From NCBI RefSeq assembly GCF_001050135.1, contig NZ_CP012040.1, positions 1,240,001-1,304,000 of the forward strand: a stretch of 64,000 nucleotides of DNA. The letters run 5' to 3'. Source of the DNA: Cyclobacterium amurskyense. Its GTDB lineage: Bacteria; Bacteroidota; Bacteroidia; Cytophagales; Cyclobacteriaceae. Shown here one piece after another: positions 54,182-63,600 of the stretch (position 1 is the first letter of the stretch; each line of letters begins with the position of its first letter). A program made the position numbers and the translations under genes. The notes below the pieces were generated by a model, which saw only the letters and a program-made list of their open reading frames with translations, was not told where the DNA came from and searched no databases.

Positions 54182-55984
54182 ATGGACATGCAATCTCCTT
54201 CCTATCTACCTGCAAACCACAATCAGTTACCTGATTTGCCAGGGGTTTACAGGTATTACAATGCAGAAGATGTACTTATCTATGTAGGTAAAGCAAAAAA
54301 TCTTAAAAAAAGGGTAAGTAGTTATTTTAACAAGAATACAGGCATAAACCAAAAAACAAAAAAAATGGTAAGGGAGATCAAAAAGATCGAAATTACCATA
54401 GTCAATTCTGAGTTTGACGCACTGTTACTTGAGAATAACTTAATAAAAAAATCCCAACCCAAATACAATATCCTTCTTAAGGATGATAAAACTTATCCTT
54501 ACCTCCTACTTACAAATGAACATTTCCCAAGGATCTACAGCACTCGGAGAGTAATCCCTTCTTTGGGCACGTATTTCGGGCCATTCGCAAGCGTTAAGGC
54601 CATGAACAATGTGTTGGAGCTCATTCATTCATTATTTACACTAAGGACGTGTAGACTGGATCTATCACCAGAAAAAATCTCATCTTCAAAATACAAAGTA
54701 TGTTTGGAATATCACCTGGGCAATTGTAAAGGGCCTTGTGAAGGACTTCAGGATGAAAAGAGTTATTTGGCGGACATTGAACAGGCTAAAAACATTCTCA
54801 AAGGAAACCTTGGGATCGCAAAGAGCTATTTTAAAGAAAAAATGAATGAAAGTGCCGCACAATTGGACTTCGAAAGTGCGCAAAGTTTCAAAGAAAAGTT
54901 AGATTCACTTTTAAACTATCATGCTAAATCTCTAGTCATAAACCCTACCACAGAAAGTCTAGATGTCTTTACCATAGTAAGTGAGGAAAAATTTGCTTTC
55001 GTTAATTATCTAAGGATAAAAAATGGTGCCATTACCCTTAGTAAAACAGTAGAATTAAAAAAGAAGTTAGACGAACCTGATCAAGAATTACTATTAACGG
55101 CAATTATTAGACTTAGAGATCAGTTTCTAAGTGACGCAAAAGAGGTGCTTGTAAACCTGGATTTTGAAGATAGTCCTGAAGGATTGTCCTTGGTACAACC
55201 AAAAATAGGAGACAAAAGAAAATTAATAGAGCTCAGTCTCAAAAATGCGCTCTACTATAAAAAAGAAAAGCTATCCTTCGCAGATGAGGGGAAAGACAAA
55301 AAAAACAGGGTATTACTTCAATTAAAGAAAGACCTTTCTTTAAACGAATTACCCAATCATATCGAGTGTTTTGACAACTCCAATATCCAGGGGACAAACC
55401 CAGTTGCCAGTATGGTTTGTTTTCTAAATGGTAAACCCGCAAAAAAGGAATACCGACATTATCACATTAAAACAGTGGTAGGGCCTGATGATTTTGCAAG
55501 TATGGAAGAGGTTGTTTACAGAAGGTATAAGCGGCTTGTATCGGAGGAGAAGCCACTTCCAAAACTAATTGTTATAGATGGAGGTAAAGGTCAACTTTCA
55601 TCAGCAGTGAGTGCTTTAAGAGACCTTGATCTATATGGAAAGATTCCAATAATAGGTATCGCCAAGCGATTGGAGGAGATTTATTTCCCACTAGATCAAT
55701 ACCCTATTTATATTGATAAAAAATCTGAGTCCTTGCGATTAATTCAAAGGATTAGGGATGAAGCACACCGTTTTGCTATCACTTTCCACCGTGATCTCAG
55801 AAGTAAAGGTGCACTCAATAGCAAACTATTATTTATTGAAGGAATAGGGGAACTCACTGCTCAAAAACTATTGAAGCACTTTAGATCCTACAAAAAAATC
55901 GAAGCAGCTTCACAAGATGAGATTATCAATGTCATTGGAAATGACAAGGGGTTGAAGGTTTGGGAAGCCATACATAAAAAATAA
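54182..55984 (+). CDS. uvrC: Excinuclease ABC subunit C
   Basis: UvrC makes both incisions in nucleotide excision repair. The 600 residues carry a GIY-YIG domain near residues 15-95 (GVYRYYNAEDVLIYVGKAKN), a cysteine-bearing segment CLEYHLGNCKGPC, a UvrB-binding UVR motif, the RNase H-like 5' incision domain (ECFDNSNIQGTNPVASMV, then VIDGGKGQLSSAVSAL), and a C-terminal helix-hairpin-helix (LLFIEGIGELTAQKLLKHF). A bidirectional terminator overlaps its stop codon. It stands between PBP1A and the gld genes without a functional link. Confidence 0.96.
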   Translation: MDMQSPSYLPANHNQLPDLPGVYRYYNAEDVLIYVGKAKNLKKRVSSYFNKNTGINQKTKKMVREIKKIEITIVNSEFDALLLENNLIKKSQPKYNILLKDDKTYPYLLLTNEHFPRIYSTRRVIPSLGTYFGPFASVKAMNNVLELIHSLFTLRTCRLDLSPEKISSSKYKVCLEYHLGNCKGPCEGLQDEKSYLADIEQAKNILKGNLGIAKSYFKEKMNESAAQLDFESAQSFKEKLDSLLNYHAKSLVINPTTESLDVFTIVSEEKFAFVNYLRIKNGAITLSKTVELKKKLDEPDQELLLTAIIRLRDQFLSDAKEVLVNLDFEDSPEGLSLVQPKIGDKRKLIELSLKNALYYKKEKLSFADEGKDKKNRVLLQLKKDLSLNELPNHIECFDNSNIQGTNPVASMVCFLNGKPAKKEYRHYHIKTVVGPDDFASMEEVVYRRYKRLVSEEKPLPKLIVIDGGKGQLSSAVSALRDLDLYGKIPIIGIAKRLEEIYFPLDQYPIYIDKKSESLRLIQRIRDEAHRFAITFHRDLRSKGALNSKLLFIEGIGELTAQKLLKHFRSYKKIEAASQDEIINVIGNDKGLKVWEAIHKK

Positions 55985-56018
55985 ATGCAGGTACTGATAA
56001 AGTACCTGCATTTATTTT
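55978..56018. terminator. Bidirectional terminator between uvrC and gldN
   Basis: ATAAATGCAGGTACT and AGTACCTGCATTTAT form a perfect 15-bp stem with loop GATAA, extended by three A-T pairs. The uvrC stop codon is inside the left arm. T-runs exist on both strands, serving convergent uvrC and gldN. Confidence 0.92.
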
Positions 56019-56040
56019 ATTGTTTATAAAGGTAACCCTG

Positions 56041-56877
56041 TTACCATTCCCAAAGGTTATTTTCCCATTCAAGAAGTTCATATTCAAACTCAATGGATTT
56101 CAAATAAGCTTGCAATTGTTGATTTGGATCTCCTGGATCTATCATATCGACAATAAGTGCATTTTCTGGATTGGTGTATTTCCTCACCACAGAACGGAAT
56201 AACCTTAAATCGAATGCTTGACTATAGGGTAGATTTTTTGAAATATTTTCGAAGTTCATCCACTCACCATGATCCGTTGTATTAAAGTAATTGTAGAAAT
56301 CTCTGAATCTAATGAAAGCAATGGTTTTCTGTCCAACCCCATAATTGGTTTCTGAGGGCATAACCAATTCAATGTATTTCACATCAAACCTTACTTCAGA
56401 ACGGTGCTTATCAAAAACAAAATCTTCTCTAAAATCTAAGTAATACAAATCTTTAACAAAGATAGAATCACCGTTTTCAGCCGTTAAGAAATTGGTTTGA
56501 AAATCAGTAATAGACAATCTTTCATTAAATTCTTCATCAGCGAAGACCTCAATGGAATTTTCCATTACAGCATCATAGATGTTCATCATGATTCCATCTA
56601 ACTTTAATCCTCCGGTACCATAAAATGGCAAATTGTACTTTTCTCTAAGGTCAATTCTTCTCCAAACACCTATTTGGTACATTTTATCAGACTCCCTTAT
56701 AGGCAAAACAGAATAAATGGTATCTACATCAAATCCTCCATCACCTAAATCTACTCCGGGGTTTCCAGAATTGGCATTGTTTTGGGAAAAAGCAGGTGTA
56801 GCAAAAAAACAACATGTTAAGACACCAACCGCCAGCAGCCCAATCCCTTTCCTTAATTCTTTCATGATTTCTTTCAT
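56041..56877 (-). CDS. gldN: Gliding motility / T9SS ring protein GldN (PorN)
   Basis: GldN is a periplasmic protein that assembles with the lipoprotein GldK into the T9SS ring at the outer membrane. A signal peptide (LLAVGVLTCCFFATPAFSQ) precedes about 245 residues. Family phrases include IRESDKMYQIGVWRRIDLRE, MMNIYDAVM and AFIRFRDFYNYFN. The ATG at 56877 and another at 56865 are both possible. It is the last gene of porP-gldK-gldL-gldM-gldN and lies 31 bp after gldM. Size and position match the PorN gene of Porphyromonas. Confidence 0.93.
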   Translation of the reverse strand: MKEIMKELRKGIGLLAVGVLTCCFFATPAFSQNNANSGNPGVDLGDGGFDVDTIYSVLPIRESDKMYQIGVWRRIDLREKYNLPFYGTGGLKLDGIMMNIYDAVMENSIEVFADEEFNERLSITDFQTNFLTAENGDSIFVKDLYYLDFREDFVFDKHRSEVRFDVKYIELVMPSETNYGVGQKTIAFIRFRDFYNYFNTTDHGEWMNFENISKNLPYSQAFDLRLFRSVVRKYTNPENALIVDMIDPGDPNQQLQAYLKSIEFEYELLEWENNLWEW

Positions 56878-56908
56878 TTAAATATAGAACGATGCAGATC
56901 CCTTAATA

Positions 56909-58510
56909 TTATTTAATGGAGATAGGATAAACTTCGGTCACAGAACTTTTGATTTTATTACCCTTGAAGTTGGTTCTTGTAACTTCCCTCACGATAACAA
57001 CTAATTTATCCCCTGATTGGGCTTGAGCTAAAAGGTTTCTAACAGCTACATTCTTTCCTGAAATGGCTACACTCTCCCGAGGTACATCATTTCGAACAAG
57101 CCTTACCTCACCTGCTGTCACTTCAAAGTTCGCATCTCTGGACATTGTTCTACCAAAAGTAGGTTCAGGGATGGCTCTAATTTGAAGGTTAGTCAATCCA
57201 TTTGCAGGGATTGGATTTTGAAGATCAATCTGCGTATCACCGTTGAATGGACGAATAGTCGGTGCTGGCACAGGCTTAATGTCATAACCTACGGTACCAA
57301 TTTTATTACCTCCACTTGAAACTGTAATATTAACTTTTCCTGAAGCTACAGGTATTACGGTCACTTCAGAAGGTTTAGATCCTTTTATGGCTTGGCCACC
57401 TGCAACGTCAAAAGAAGGTGCATATGAATTACCTAAAGCAGGAACTTCAATAACCAAATCATTGGCACACTCAGCATACAACTGATTGACTACCTCAGAA
57501 CTCACCTTGATAACAGGCTGAGCAACGAAATAGTCATAATCTATGGTAAATACACTGTCTTGACCGCCTATAGGAACAGTAATCTCTCCTTTAAGGGACC
57601 TGGCAGCTAAACCTCTATCGTCATAATTTGAAGCCGGTGCAACTGGGAATTTTATTTGACCAAACCCATCTTCAACAGGTACACTTCTTCCATCAGCCGT
57701 CATTTTTAAATCGGTTGATGAAGAGGAGGAAGCCAAAAACATTTCTGCTTCGAAAGTAGTACCTGCAGCCACTACATTAGAATTGGCTGCGATTCTTGCT
57801 TTCAATTTATCCGCCTCAAATATAAAAGACCCTAATGAGTTGGTGATTTCCGTCAAAGCTTCACTCTCAATATTCAACACTTCATTTTGATGCTGACTAA
57901 TGATAGCTAAAACTGCACCAATTGGTGATTTGACATAATTGAGGTTGACATAATCTTTGAAATTTACATCAACATCATTTTTAAAAAGATCAATTTCACT
58001 GGCATCCTTAGCGATTTTTTCAAATGACTTATTGATCTTCAATTCGGAAAGGATTTGCTCAATTTCAGCAGGGAAACTATTCAACTTTTCCTGCATTTCA
58101 TAACCCAAACGATTGTTGTTAAAGATATTACCAGGAATATCTACATTTTTCAATGCAGAAGTTCTAAAGTTACCTTGCTCATCAATTGCATTGGATTCTT
58201 CTATCAATCTAGTTTTAGCCTCTTCCAGATAGCTAACGAGTTCCGTACTCTTTTTCCTAATTTCCTTAGCTGCTTCAACTTTGGGAATATCTACTATATT
58301 ATTGCCTTGCTGCTCTACCGTTGTAGAAATTATGTTCACAGAAAAAAGGTTTTTCTGGACATAATTTTTCGCAGTTCTTTCCAAGCCATCGTTGATCAAT
58401 ACAAATTTTTGTAGGATTTGGTTACTTACTTGTAAAGCCAGCAGAGCGGTCAATACTAAGTACATCATCCCGATCATCCGCTGTCTTGGTGTTTCTTTAC
58501 CACCCGCCAT
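56909..58510 (-). CDS. gldM: Gliding motility / T9SS motor protein GldM (PorM)
   Basis: GldM forms the rotating part of the proton-driven T9SS motor and spans the periplasm to reach GldKN. An N-terminal segment MAGGKETPRQRMIGMMYLVL with TALLALQVSN is the typical short cytoplasmic part and single membrane helix. Four periplasmic domains follow: D1 is helical (residues about 40-220), D2 to D4 are beta-rich, with a break at SSEVVNQLYAECANDLVIEV in D3. At 533 residues it is similar to the Flavobacterium protein (513). It sits 57 bp after gldL. Confidence 0.94.
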   Translation of the reverse strand: MAGGKETPRQRMIGMMYLVLTALLALQVSNQILQKFVLINDGLERTAKNYVQKNLFSVNIISTTVEQQGNNIVDIPKVEAAKEIRKKSTELVSYLEEAKTRLIEESNAIDEQGNFRTSALKNVDIPGNIFNNNRLGYEMQEKLNSFPAEIEQILSELKINKSFEKIAKDASEIDLFKNDVDVNFKDYVNLNYVKSPIGAVLAIISQHQNEVLNIESEALTEITNSLGSFIFEADKLKARIAANSNVVAAGTTFEAEMFLASSSSSTDLKMTADGRSVPVEDGFGQIKFPVAPASNYDDRGLAARSLKGEITVPIGGQDSVFTIDYDYFVAQPVIKVSSEVVNQLYAECANDLVIEVPALGNSYAPSFDVAGGQAIKGSKPSEVTVIPVASGKVNITVSSGGNKIGTVGYDIKPVPAPTIRPFNGDTQIDLQNPIPANGLTNLQIRAIPEPTFGRTMSRDANFEVTAGEVRLVRNDVPRESVAISGKNVAVRNLLAQAQSGDKLVVIVREVTRTNFKGNKIKSSVTEVYPISIK

Positions 58511-58567
58511 AAGCTATTTAACTTTATTATATTATAAAAATAAAAATTTGATTGGAATCATGAGTTA

Positions 58568-59374
58568 TTAACCCTTCATGGCTGATAGCATGCCACCATA
58601 CACATTATTTAATGATTGAACGTTCTTATTAAGTTTAGCCAACTCAGTTTTGAACGTTTCAGTTTCTTTTCCAGCTTCTTGAATGCCTTCCATTGCCACT
58701 GAAATATTGGAATAGAATTTACTTATTGTTTTAGCATGCATATTGGAGTCTTTCAATTCTTCTTCATAAACATTATTTAAAGCAGAAAGGCTTCTCGTAA
58801 CATTTACCAATTGATCTTTATATGCTTTTGCTCCTTCGGATGCTGTCGCCATCTCAGCTAGTGCACTAGCTGTTTTTGTGTAAGAGTCATTGATCTCAAG
58901 CATTGATTTCGATGCTTTCTTCACATTTTGTGCGTAATCATTGGTTGCTACAGCTGCATCTGATATACTGCCCAACTTCTCCGTAGTGCTTGCTAAGTTT
59001 TGCATTCCTTTGCCTAAGCTTTCTATTAGTTCTGGCCCAATTTTGGCTTTAGACAACATTTCATCCATTTTTTGAGCTGTTTGATCTGTATTTTGCACCG
59101 TAGCTCTTCTAGTAGGGGCAACGCCTGAATTTGAATCTTCTAGTTCAGGATAAACCTTTGTCCAATCAACTTCTTCATTTTTTGGCTCAAATGCAGATAG
59201 AAAAAATATTAGCGCTTCTGTAGATAGACCAACACCAATCATTATTGATGAAAAACGCCAGTCTAGAATCTTGAACATTGCACCAAGAATAACAATTGAG
59301 GCCCCTATTCCGTAAATCTTAGGCATTATCGAGCCGTAAAATTTATAAGCGAAAGTGTTGTTTTTTGTAGACAT
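58568..59374 (-). CDS. gldL: Gliding motility / T9SS motor protein GldL (PorL)
   Basis: GldL is the stator-like membrane pentamer that surrounds two GldM helices and conducts protons. The two membrane segments are at about residues 20-37 and 42-61, and the second contains E53 in GLSTEALIFFL, corresponding to the essential protonated glutamate. A long cytoplasmic tail (residues 65-268) is helical with many heptads. Tail segments such as GIGASIVILGAMFKI are characteristic of the family. Gene order and size agree with PorL. Confidence 0.94.
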   Translation of the reverse strand: MSTKNNTFAYKFYGSIMPKIYGIGASIVILGAMFKILDWRFSSIMIGVGLSTEALIFFLSAFEPKNEEVDWTKVYPELEDSNSGVAPTRRATVQNTDQTAQKMDEMLSKAKIGPELIESLGKGMQNLASTTEKLGSISDAAVATNDYAQNVKKASKSMLEINDSYTKTASALAEMATASEGAKAYKDQLVNVTRSLSALNNVYEEELKDSNMHAKTISKFYSNISVAMEGIQEAGKETETFKTELAKLNKNVQSLNNVYGGMLSAMKG

Positions 59375-59437
59375 ATTGTGTAAAAATAAAAATTTTAAAA
59401 CGGTTTGCTAGTTTGGTTTAACATTAATAACGGCAAA

Positions 59438-60532
59438 TTATCGCCTGCTTCGTTTGTTGGAATTACTACTCATAGATCCTGATCTTCCAATATAAGTCAT
59501 GGTAGTTCTGAAACCTATATGTGCTGTTTGTACAAATTGATATTCAAAATTCCTTGAACTTGTTTCTAAAAAATAACCTACATCCTTCCAGGATCCACCC
59601 CTCACTACTTTTCGACTTTCTGTAGAATCTATATAAGTTGGGTTCATGTCCCAAATCAATGAATTGGCAGCTGGATTGTATGCATCCTCCACCCATTCTG
59701 AAACATTTCCCGCCATATTATAAAGCCCATAGCCATTAGGTGCAAAAGCATCTACCGGAGCTGTATAAGCAAAACCATCATCAATATAATTTCCTCTTCC
59801 TGGTTTAAAATTAGCCATCAGACAGCCTCTTCGGTTCTTTAAGTAAGGGCCACCCCAAGGATATTTGGCGATGTCTTTACCTCCTTTGGATGCATATTCC
59901 CATTCTGCTTCAAGTGGCAAACGAAATTTAGGCATGTCAAATTCCGAATCGTCATTGGCATTCATGTGATAGGATTTCCATTCACAAAATTTCTTCGCCT
60001 GATCCCAACTTACCCCTACTACAGGATAGTCATCAAATGCAGGGTGATCAAAATAGTATTCCATCAATGGATCTCCATAATGGTGAGTAAAACTTTGTGA
60101 CCAAATGGTGGTATCCGGAAGAAGTTCTTCCAAAACAAAATCAGGTGGATCTGCTTGAGTAGTTGGTGTACCTAAAGCCAAATCCCCCATTCTAACTGCA
60201 TCAAGAAATTGTCTGTACTTGTTATTGGACACTTCATACTTGTCCATAAAAAACTCAGAAATAGTCACTTGCTTATTAGTTGAAGCTCTGCTTACGCCTA
60301 TATCTTCATCTGCCTGTCCCATCCAGAAAGTCCCAGCTTTAACTGGTACCATTTCAAAGGGTAACGATTGCTGCCATCCTGACCTTTTAGGCACGCCAGT
60401 TACCTCTCCTCTTCTATTGAGCTTTTCACTAGCTGTGCCTTTATTTCCAAAAAGCCCACAACCTTGAAGTAGTGTCATTATTAATAACCCTGAAACCAGA
60501 GTCAAAAAGCTATGATTCATTTTTCTTAACAT
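59438..60532 (-). CDS. gldK: Gliding motility / T9SS lipoprotein GldK (PorK)
   Basis: GldK is the lipoprotein that with GldN forms the periplasmic ring of the T9SS. I favour the ATG at 60532, starting MLRKMNHSFLTLVSG and ending in the lipobox TLLQGC; ATGs at 60577 and 60520 are alternatives. The rest is a sulfatase-modifying-factor fold (GTFWMGQADEDIG, FRLPLEAEWEYASKGG, AGNVSEWVEDAY, KVVRGGSWKD, HIGFRTTMTYIG). The enzyme residues of formylglycine enzymes are not expected to be active here. It is 69 bp after porP's start side neighbour and 63 bp ahead of gldL. Confidence 0.93.
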   Translation of the reverse strand: MLRKMNHSFLTLVSGLLIMTLLQGCGLFGNKGTASEKLNRRGEVTGVPKRSGWQQSLPFEMVPVKAGTFWMGQADEDIGVSRASTNKQVTISEFFMDKYEVSNNKYRQFLDAVRMGDLALGTPTTQADPPDFVLEELLPDTTIWSQSFTHHYGDPLMEYYFDHPAFDDYPVVGVSWDQAKKFCEWKSYHMNANDDSEFDMPKFRLPLEAEWEYASKGGKDIAKYPWGGPYLKNRRGCLMANFKPGRGNYIDDGFAYTAPVDAFAPNGYGLYNMAGNVSEWVEDAYNPAANSLIWDMNPTYIDSTESRKVVRGGSWKDVGYFLETSSRNFEYQFVQTAHIGFRTTMTYIGRSGSMSSNSNKRSRR

Positions 60533-60588
60533 AAATGACAATAAAGTAACTACATTCATTTTCAACCATTTAAACAATCAACTAATTC

Positions 60589-60620
60589 GAAATTTAACAG
60601 ATTTTATTAGAAAATCGCAA
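60589..60620 (-). promoter_or_regulatory. Possible promoter for gldKLMN
   Basis: TTG (60620-60618) and TAAATTTC (60596-60589) are 21 bp apart on the minus strand; the -7 box has seven of eight positions of TAnnTTTG. It would allow gldKLMN to be expressed apart from porP. Confidence 0.3.
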
Positions 60621-60646
60621 GGTTTTCTTTAATAAAATTCTTATTA

Positions 60647-61621
60647 CTAGAACCTGAATCGTGGGGTCCTTTGAATAATTCTGTCAATTTGTTTCGAAAC
60701 CTCTGGTAAATTATAGGTAAGCATAAACTCATGTGAAGACGGCCTTTTCGCTTGAACGCCACCTACTACCAAGTCAAATGCATACCCTAATCTAAGTGAG
60801 TTATCTTTCAATAAACTATACCCCACCAAAACTGATGCCGATTCTTCTAACCTATAAGCCATACCTAGGCTAATTCTTTTATTATATGTGCCTATAACGC
60901 TAAAGTCATAAGAAAAAGTATTTAATGATACTGATTTCACCAATATACTAGGTTCAACACTAAATTGTGCAAAAGTGTTTATTTTATACCCAACTAGTAA
61001 ATAATTGTGGTTTTCTAATTGGTTTGCCAAACTACCACTTCCGAAATCAAAAGCAGGCTCATTAAGACTTCTGCTACTTAACCCCATATAAAAATTACCT
61101 CTATCGTACAATATCCCTACCGAGGCTTTTGGCCTCAACTGGTTTTCATCTCCCGCTGAAGGGATGTTAGGATCTGGGTTGACTGGGGAAAATTCTCCAA
61201 ACTTTATGGTACTAGAGAAAAATCCACCCGAAGCCCCTACTCTCAAGTTCCCTCTTCCTAAACGAAGATGATAAGCAAGCGAAAGGTCTACTTCTTGGTT
61301 ATTGAATGGGCCGATCTGGTCATTTACTGCTACCAATCCAAATCCCAAAGGTATTTTTTTCATTCTACCAGAAAAGGAAAGCAACTGAGTCGTAGGTGCG
61401 CCACCTGCTCCTGAACTGGTACTGTAATTTAACCACTGACTCCTATGTAGTGCTGTAATAGAATATCCTTCCTCTTTACCTGCAAAAGCAGCATTATAAA
61501 AAATGCCGTTGTACATATACTGAGTGAACTGGGCATCCTGTTGAGCAATGGCCTTCGGAGAATCCAGAAAATAAGCCATCCCAAACAACACATAGGTTAA
61601 CAGGTAAATTCTTTTGTTCAT
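60647..61621 (-). CDS. T9SS outer membrane protein PorP/SprF family
   Basis: A signal peptide (LLTYVLFGMAYFLDSPKAIAQ) precedes QDAQFTQYMYNGIFYNAAFAG, the strongest signature of the PorP/SprF family. The rest is a beta-barrel of about 300 residues, with strands such as IPLGFGLVAVNDQIGPFNN and NYLLVGYKINTFAQFSVEPS, ending RTPRFRF with a terminal aromatic residue. As the gene directly before gldKLMN, it corresponds to PorP, needed for secretion. SprF paralogues act with single adhesins such as SprB, none of which is in the window. Confidence 0.92.
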   Translation of the reverse strand: MNKRIYLLTYVLFGMAYFLDSPKAIAQQDAQFTQYMYNGIFYNAAFAGKEEGYSITALHRSQWLNYSTSSGAGGAPTTQLLSFSGRMKKIPLGFGLVAVNDQIGPFNNQEVDLSLAYHLRLGRGNLRVGASGGFFSSTIKFGEFSPVNPDPNIPSAGDENQLRPKASVGILYDRGNFYMGLSSRSLNEPAFDFGSGSLANQLENHNYLLVGYKINTFAQFSVEPSILVKSVSLNTFSYDFSVIGTYNKRISLGMAYRLEESASVLVGYSLLKDNSLRLGYAFDLVVGGVQAKRPSSHEFMLTYNLPEVSKQIDRIIQRTPRFRF

Positions 61622-61698
61622 GCGTACAAGAAATTTTGCATTTGGAAATCTATTCTACACATTTAAACTGAAATTACCAGTAAAAAGATTAAAAGAAA

Positions 61699-62472
61699 TC
61701 AGATTTTATTTGCTTTTTTTATATACAACTCCAAAGCACCGGTCATACTAGGGGCATTGGGAAGCGGTGCTTCAATGTCCATAATAAGGTTCATCTCCTT
61801 TACAGCTTGGGCTGTAGTAGGTCCAAATGCAGCGATTCTAGTCTTTCCTTGTTCAAAATCTGGAAAATTATGAAACAAAGATTTAATTCCAGAAGGGCTG
61901 TAAAATGCCAAAATATCATATTTAATATCTTTCAAGTCTGACAAGTCTGCTGCTACTGTATGATAAATGATGGCTTCAGTAAAATCAATATTGTTTTTAC
62001 TCAAGAATTCAGGTATATCATCTTTCCTTATATCAGAACAAGGGAACAAGTATTTTTCAGATTTGTGCTTCTTGAAGAAATCAAATAAATCAGCTGCCGT
62101 ACGCGTACCTACAAATAATTTTCTTTTTCGGATAACAATATATTTTTGGAGATAATGAGCTGTTTGCTCTGAAATACAAAAGTATTTCATGTCTGCAGGC
62201 ATCTCAATTTTTAATTCTTGACATATTCCAAAGAAATGGTCTATCGCATTTCTACTTGTGAATATAACAGCCGTATGCTTGAGAATCTCTATTTTTTGCT
62301 TCCTAAAATCTTTTATAGACACTGGCTCAACCTGTATAAAAGGCCTAAAGTCAATTTTGATCTTATACTTTTCAGTTAACTGAAAATAGGGGGACCGTTC
62401 ATCGGTAGGTTTAGGCTGTGAGACCAAGATGCTCCTAACTCGATTTAGTCTGTTTTTTGTTGCTTGCGTCAT
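61699..62472 (-). CDS. hemD: Uroporphyrinogen-III synthase
   Basis: HemD closes and rearranges hydroxymethylbilane to uroporphyrinogen III on the way to haem. The 257 residues have the two-domain fold with low sequence conservation. Family features are RSILVSQPKPTDERSPYFQL at the start, VIFTSRNAIDHFFGI, and in the second half YDILAFYSPSGIKSLFHNF with RIAAFGPTTAQAVKEM. The tyrosine in YSPSGI corresponds to the conserved active-site tyrosine. It lies 16 bp after the DUF4271 gene and 78 bp before porP. This order recurs in Bacteroidota, as far as I remember. Confidence 0.88.
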   Translation of the reverse strand: MTQATKNRLNRVRSILVSQPKPTDERSPYFQLTEKYKIKIDFRPFIQVEPVSIKDFRKQKIEILKHTAVIFTSRNAIDHFFGICQELKIEMPADMKYFCISEQTAHYLQKYIVIRKRKLFVGTRTAADLFDFFKKHKSEKYLFPCSDIRKDDIPEFLSKNNIDFTEAIIYHTVAADLSDLKDIKYDILAFYSPSGIKSLFHNFPDFEQGKTRIAAFGPTTAQAVKEMNLIMDIEAPLPNAPSMTGALELYIKKANKI

Positions 62473-62487
62473 TTTTATTTTTTTTCC

Positions 62488-63600
62488 TTATCCTAGGAGT
62501 AATTTACAAATAACCAAAAATGGGATCAATTCAGAGGTGCAAAGGTAAGAAAATAAATGATAATTATTAAATCCATTCTTTTTATACAACCATATTGTCA
62601 ATCCTATTAATCCCAAAGAATATATTATAATAAAAGTATAATACATATAAGAGAAATGCTCGTACAAGGAAAGCCAATTGTTTGCATATACCACCAAAAG
62701 CATACAAATGGTAATGAAAAGAGCGAAGCCTCTAACCTTTAATAAATAAAAAAAATGAGGGAACGCTATTTTTTTTAAATTGAATAAAAACGCGCCTGTC
62801 CCCAACCAAATGAACTTAAAGAAGGTGATAATTGTCAACAACAAGGAAAAAATCAACCAGCCATACACCAATTTCTCAACCTCCCCGTCCAAGCCCATTC
62901 CATAAAAGTCAATCCCCAATCCGTGAATTACCAATACAACCAGTAAACCAGTACTCATATTGATCAGTACAAGGTAAAATAATAATTCGGCAGAATAAAT
63001 TTTAGAAAAACTGCTCGATTCCCAAATATCTTCAATAGAAAAAACACTTCTTGGATTCCAAAAAATACCGAAAATGGCAGGAAAAAACGCCCTGAAAATG
63101 GCAATCAGAAACAGTATTGCAATCAATGCGATAAAGAAAAAATCTCGTATTTCGTCTCTATTTCGTTTTGTTAGCACATTCCCTAATGTCTTCTCCTTCA
63201 CTACCGTATTAAAATAGCCCTTTTTTAGCGAAAAGTCCTCCGCCGATATTCCCCGTTTAAAAGCAGTGATTTCTAATTTCCCCTGTTCTCCTTTGAAGGG
63301 AACTGTTGCCTGATTACTGATCAACAAGACGGTGTCCCTAGGATAGTATTCCCATAAATCATTATTAAAAAATAAGCTTGTACCCGCAGGAATTTTAATC
63401 CGCCATGAAGCATCGGGAAACTGGTTTGCATCGACTATGACAGAAACCGACTCATTTTTCTTGCCCCAACTGTTTGAAACATTTTCATAAATGGCGGAAT
63501 CATAATTTACCAAAACCTGTGCAAAGGACCTGGAAGGGATAAGGAACAATAGCAATAAAAAAAGTCCCTGTAGCAATAATATCTGACCAATGCACCTCAT
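62488..63600 (-). CDS. DUF4271 membrane protein
   Basis: The 370 residues begin with a signal-like helix (LLLQGLFLLLLFLIPSRSFAQ), a short beta-rich extracytoplasmic domain (about 25-150), and then seven or so membrane segments in the C-terminal half. A gene of this layout immediately upstream of hemD is, from memory, DUF4271, a Bacteroidota family with no known function. The helix segment ALIAILFLIAIFRAFFPAIF carries the FRAFFP motif that I associate with it. Its ATG overlaps the stop of the Omp85-like gene by 1 bp (TAATG). A gliding or secretion role is suggested by position only. Confidence 0.75.
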   Translation of the reverse strand: MRCIGQILLLQGLFLLLLFLIPSRSFAQVLVNYDSAIYENVSNSWGKKNESVSVIVDANQFPDASWRIKIPAGTSLFFNNDLWEYYPRDTVLLISNQATVPFKGEQGKLEITAFKRGISAEDFSLKKGYFNTVVKEKTLGNVLTKRNRDEIRDFFFIALIAILFLIAIFRAFFPAIFGIFWNPRSVFSIEDIWESSSFSKIYSAELLFYLVLINMSTGLLVVLVIHGLGIDFYGMGLDGEVEKLVYGWLIFSLLLTIITFFKFIWLGTGAFLFNLKKIAFPHFFYLLKVRGFALFITICMLLVVYANNWLSLYEHFSYMYYTFIIIYSLGLIGLTIWLYKKNGFNNYHLFSYLCTSELIPFLVICKLLLG

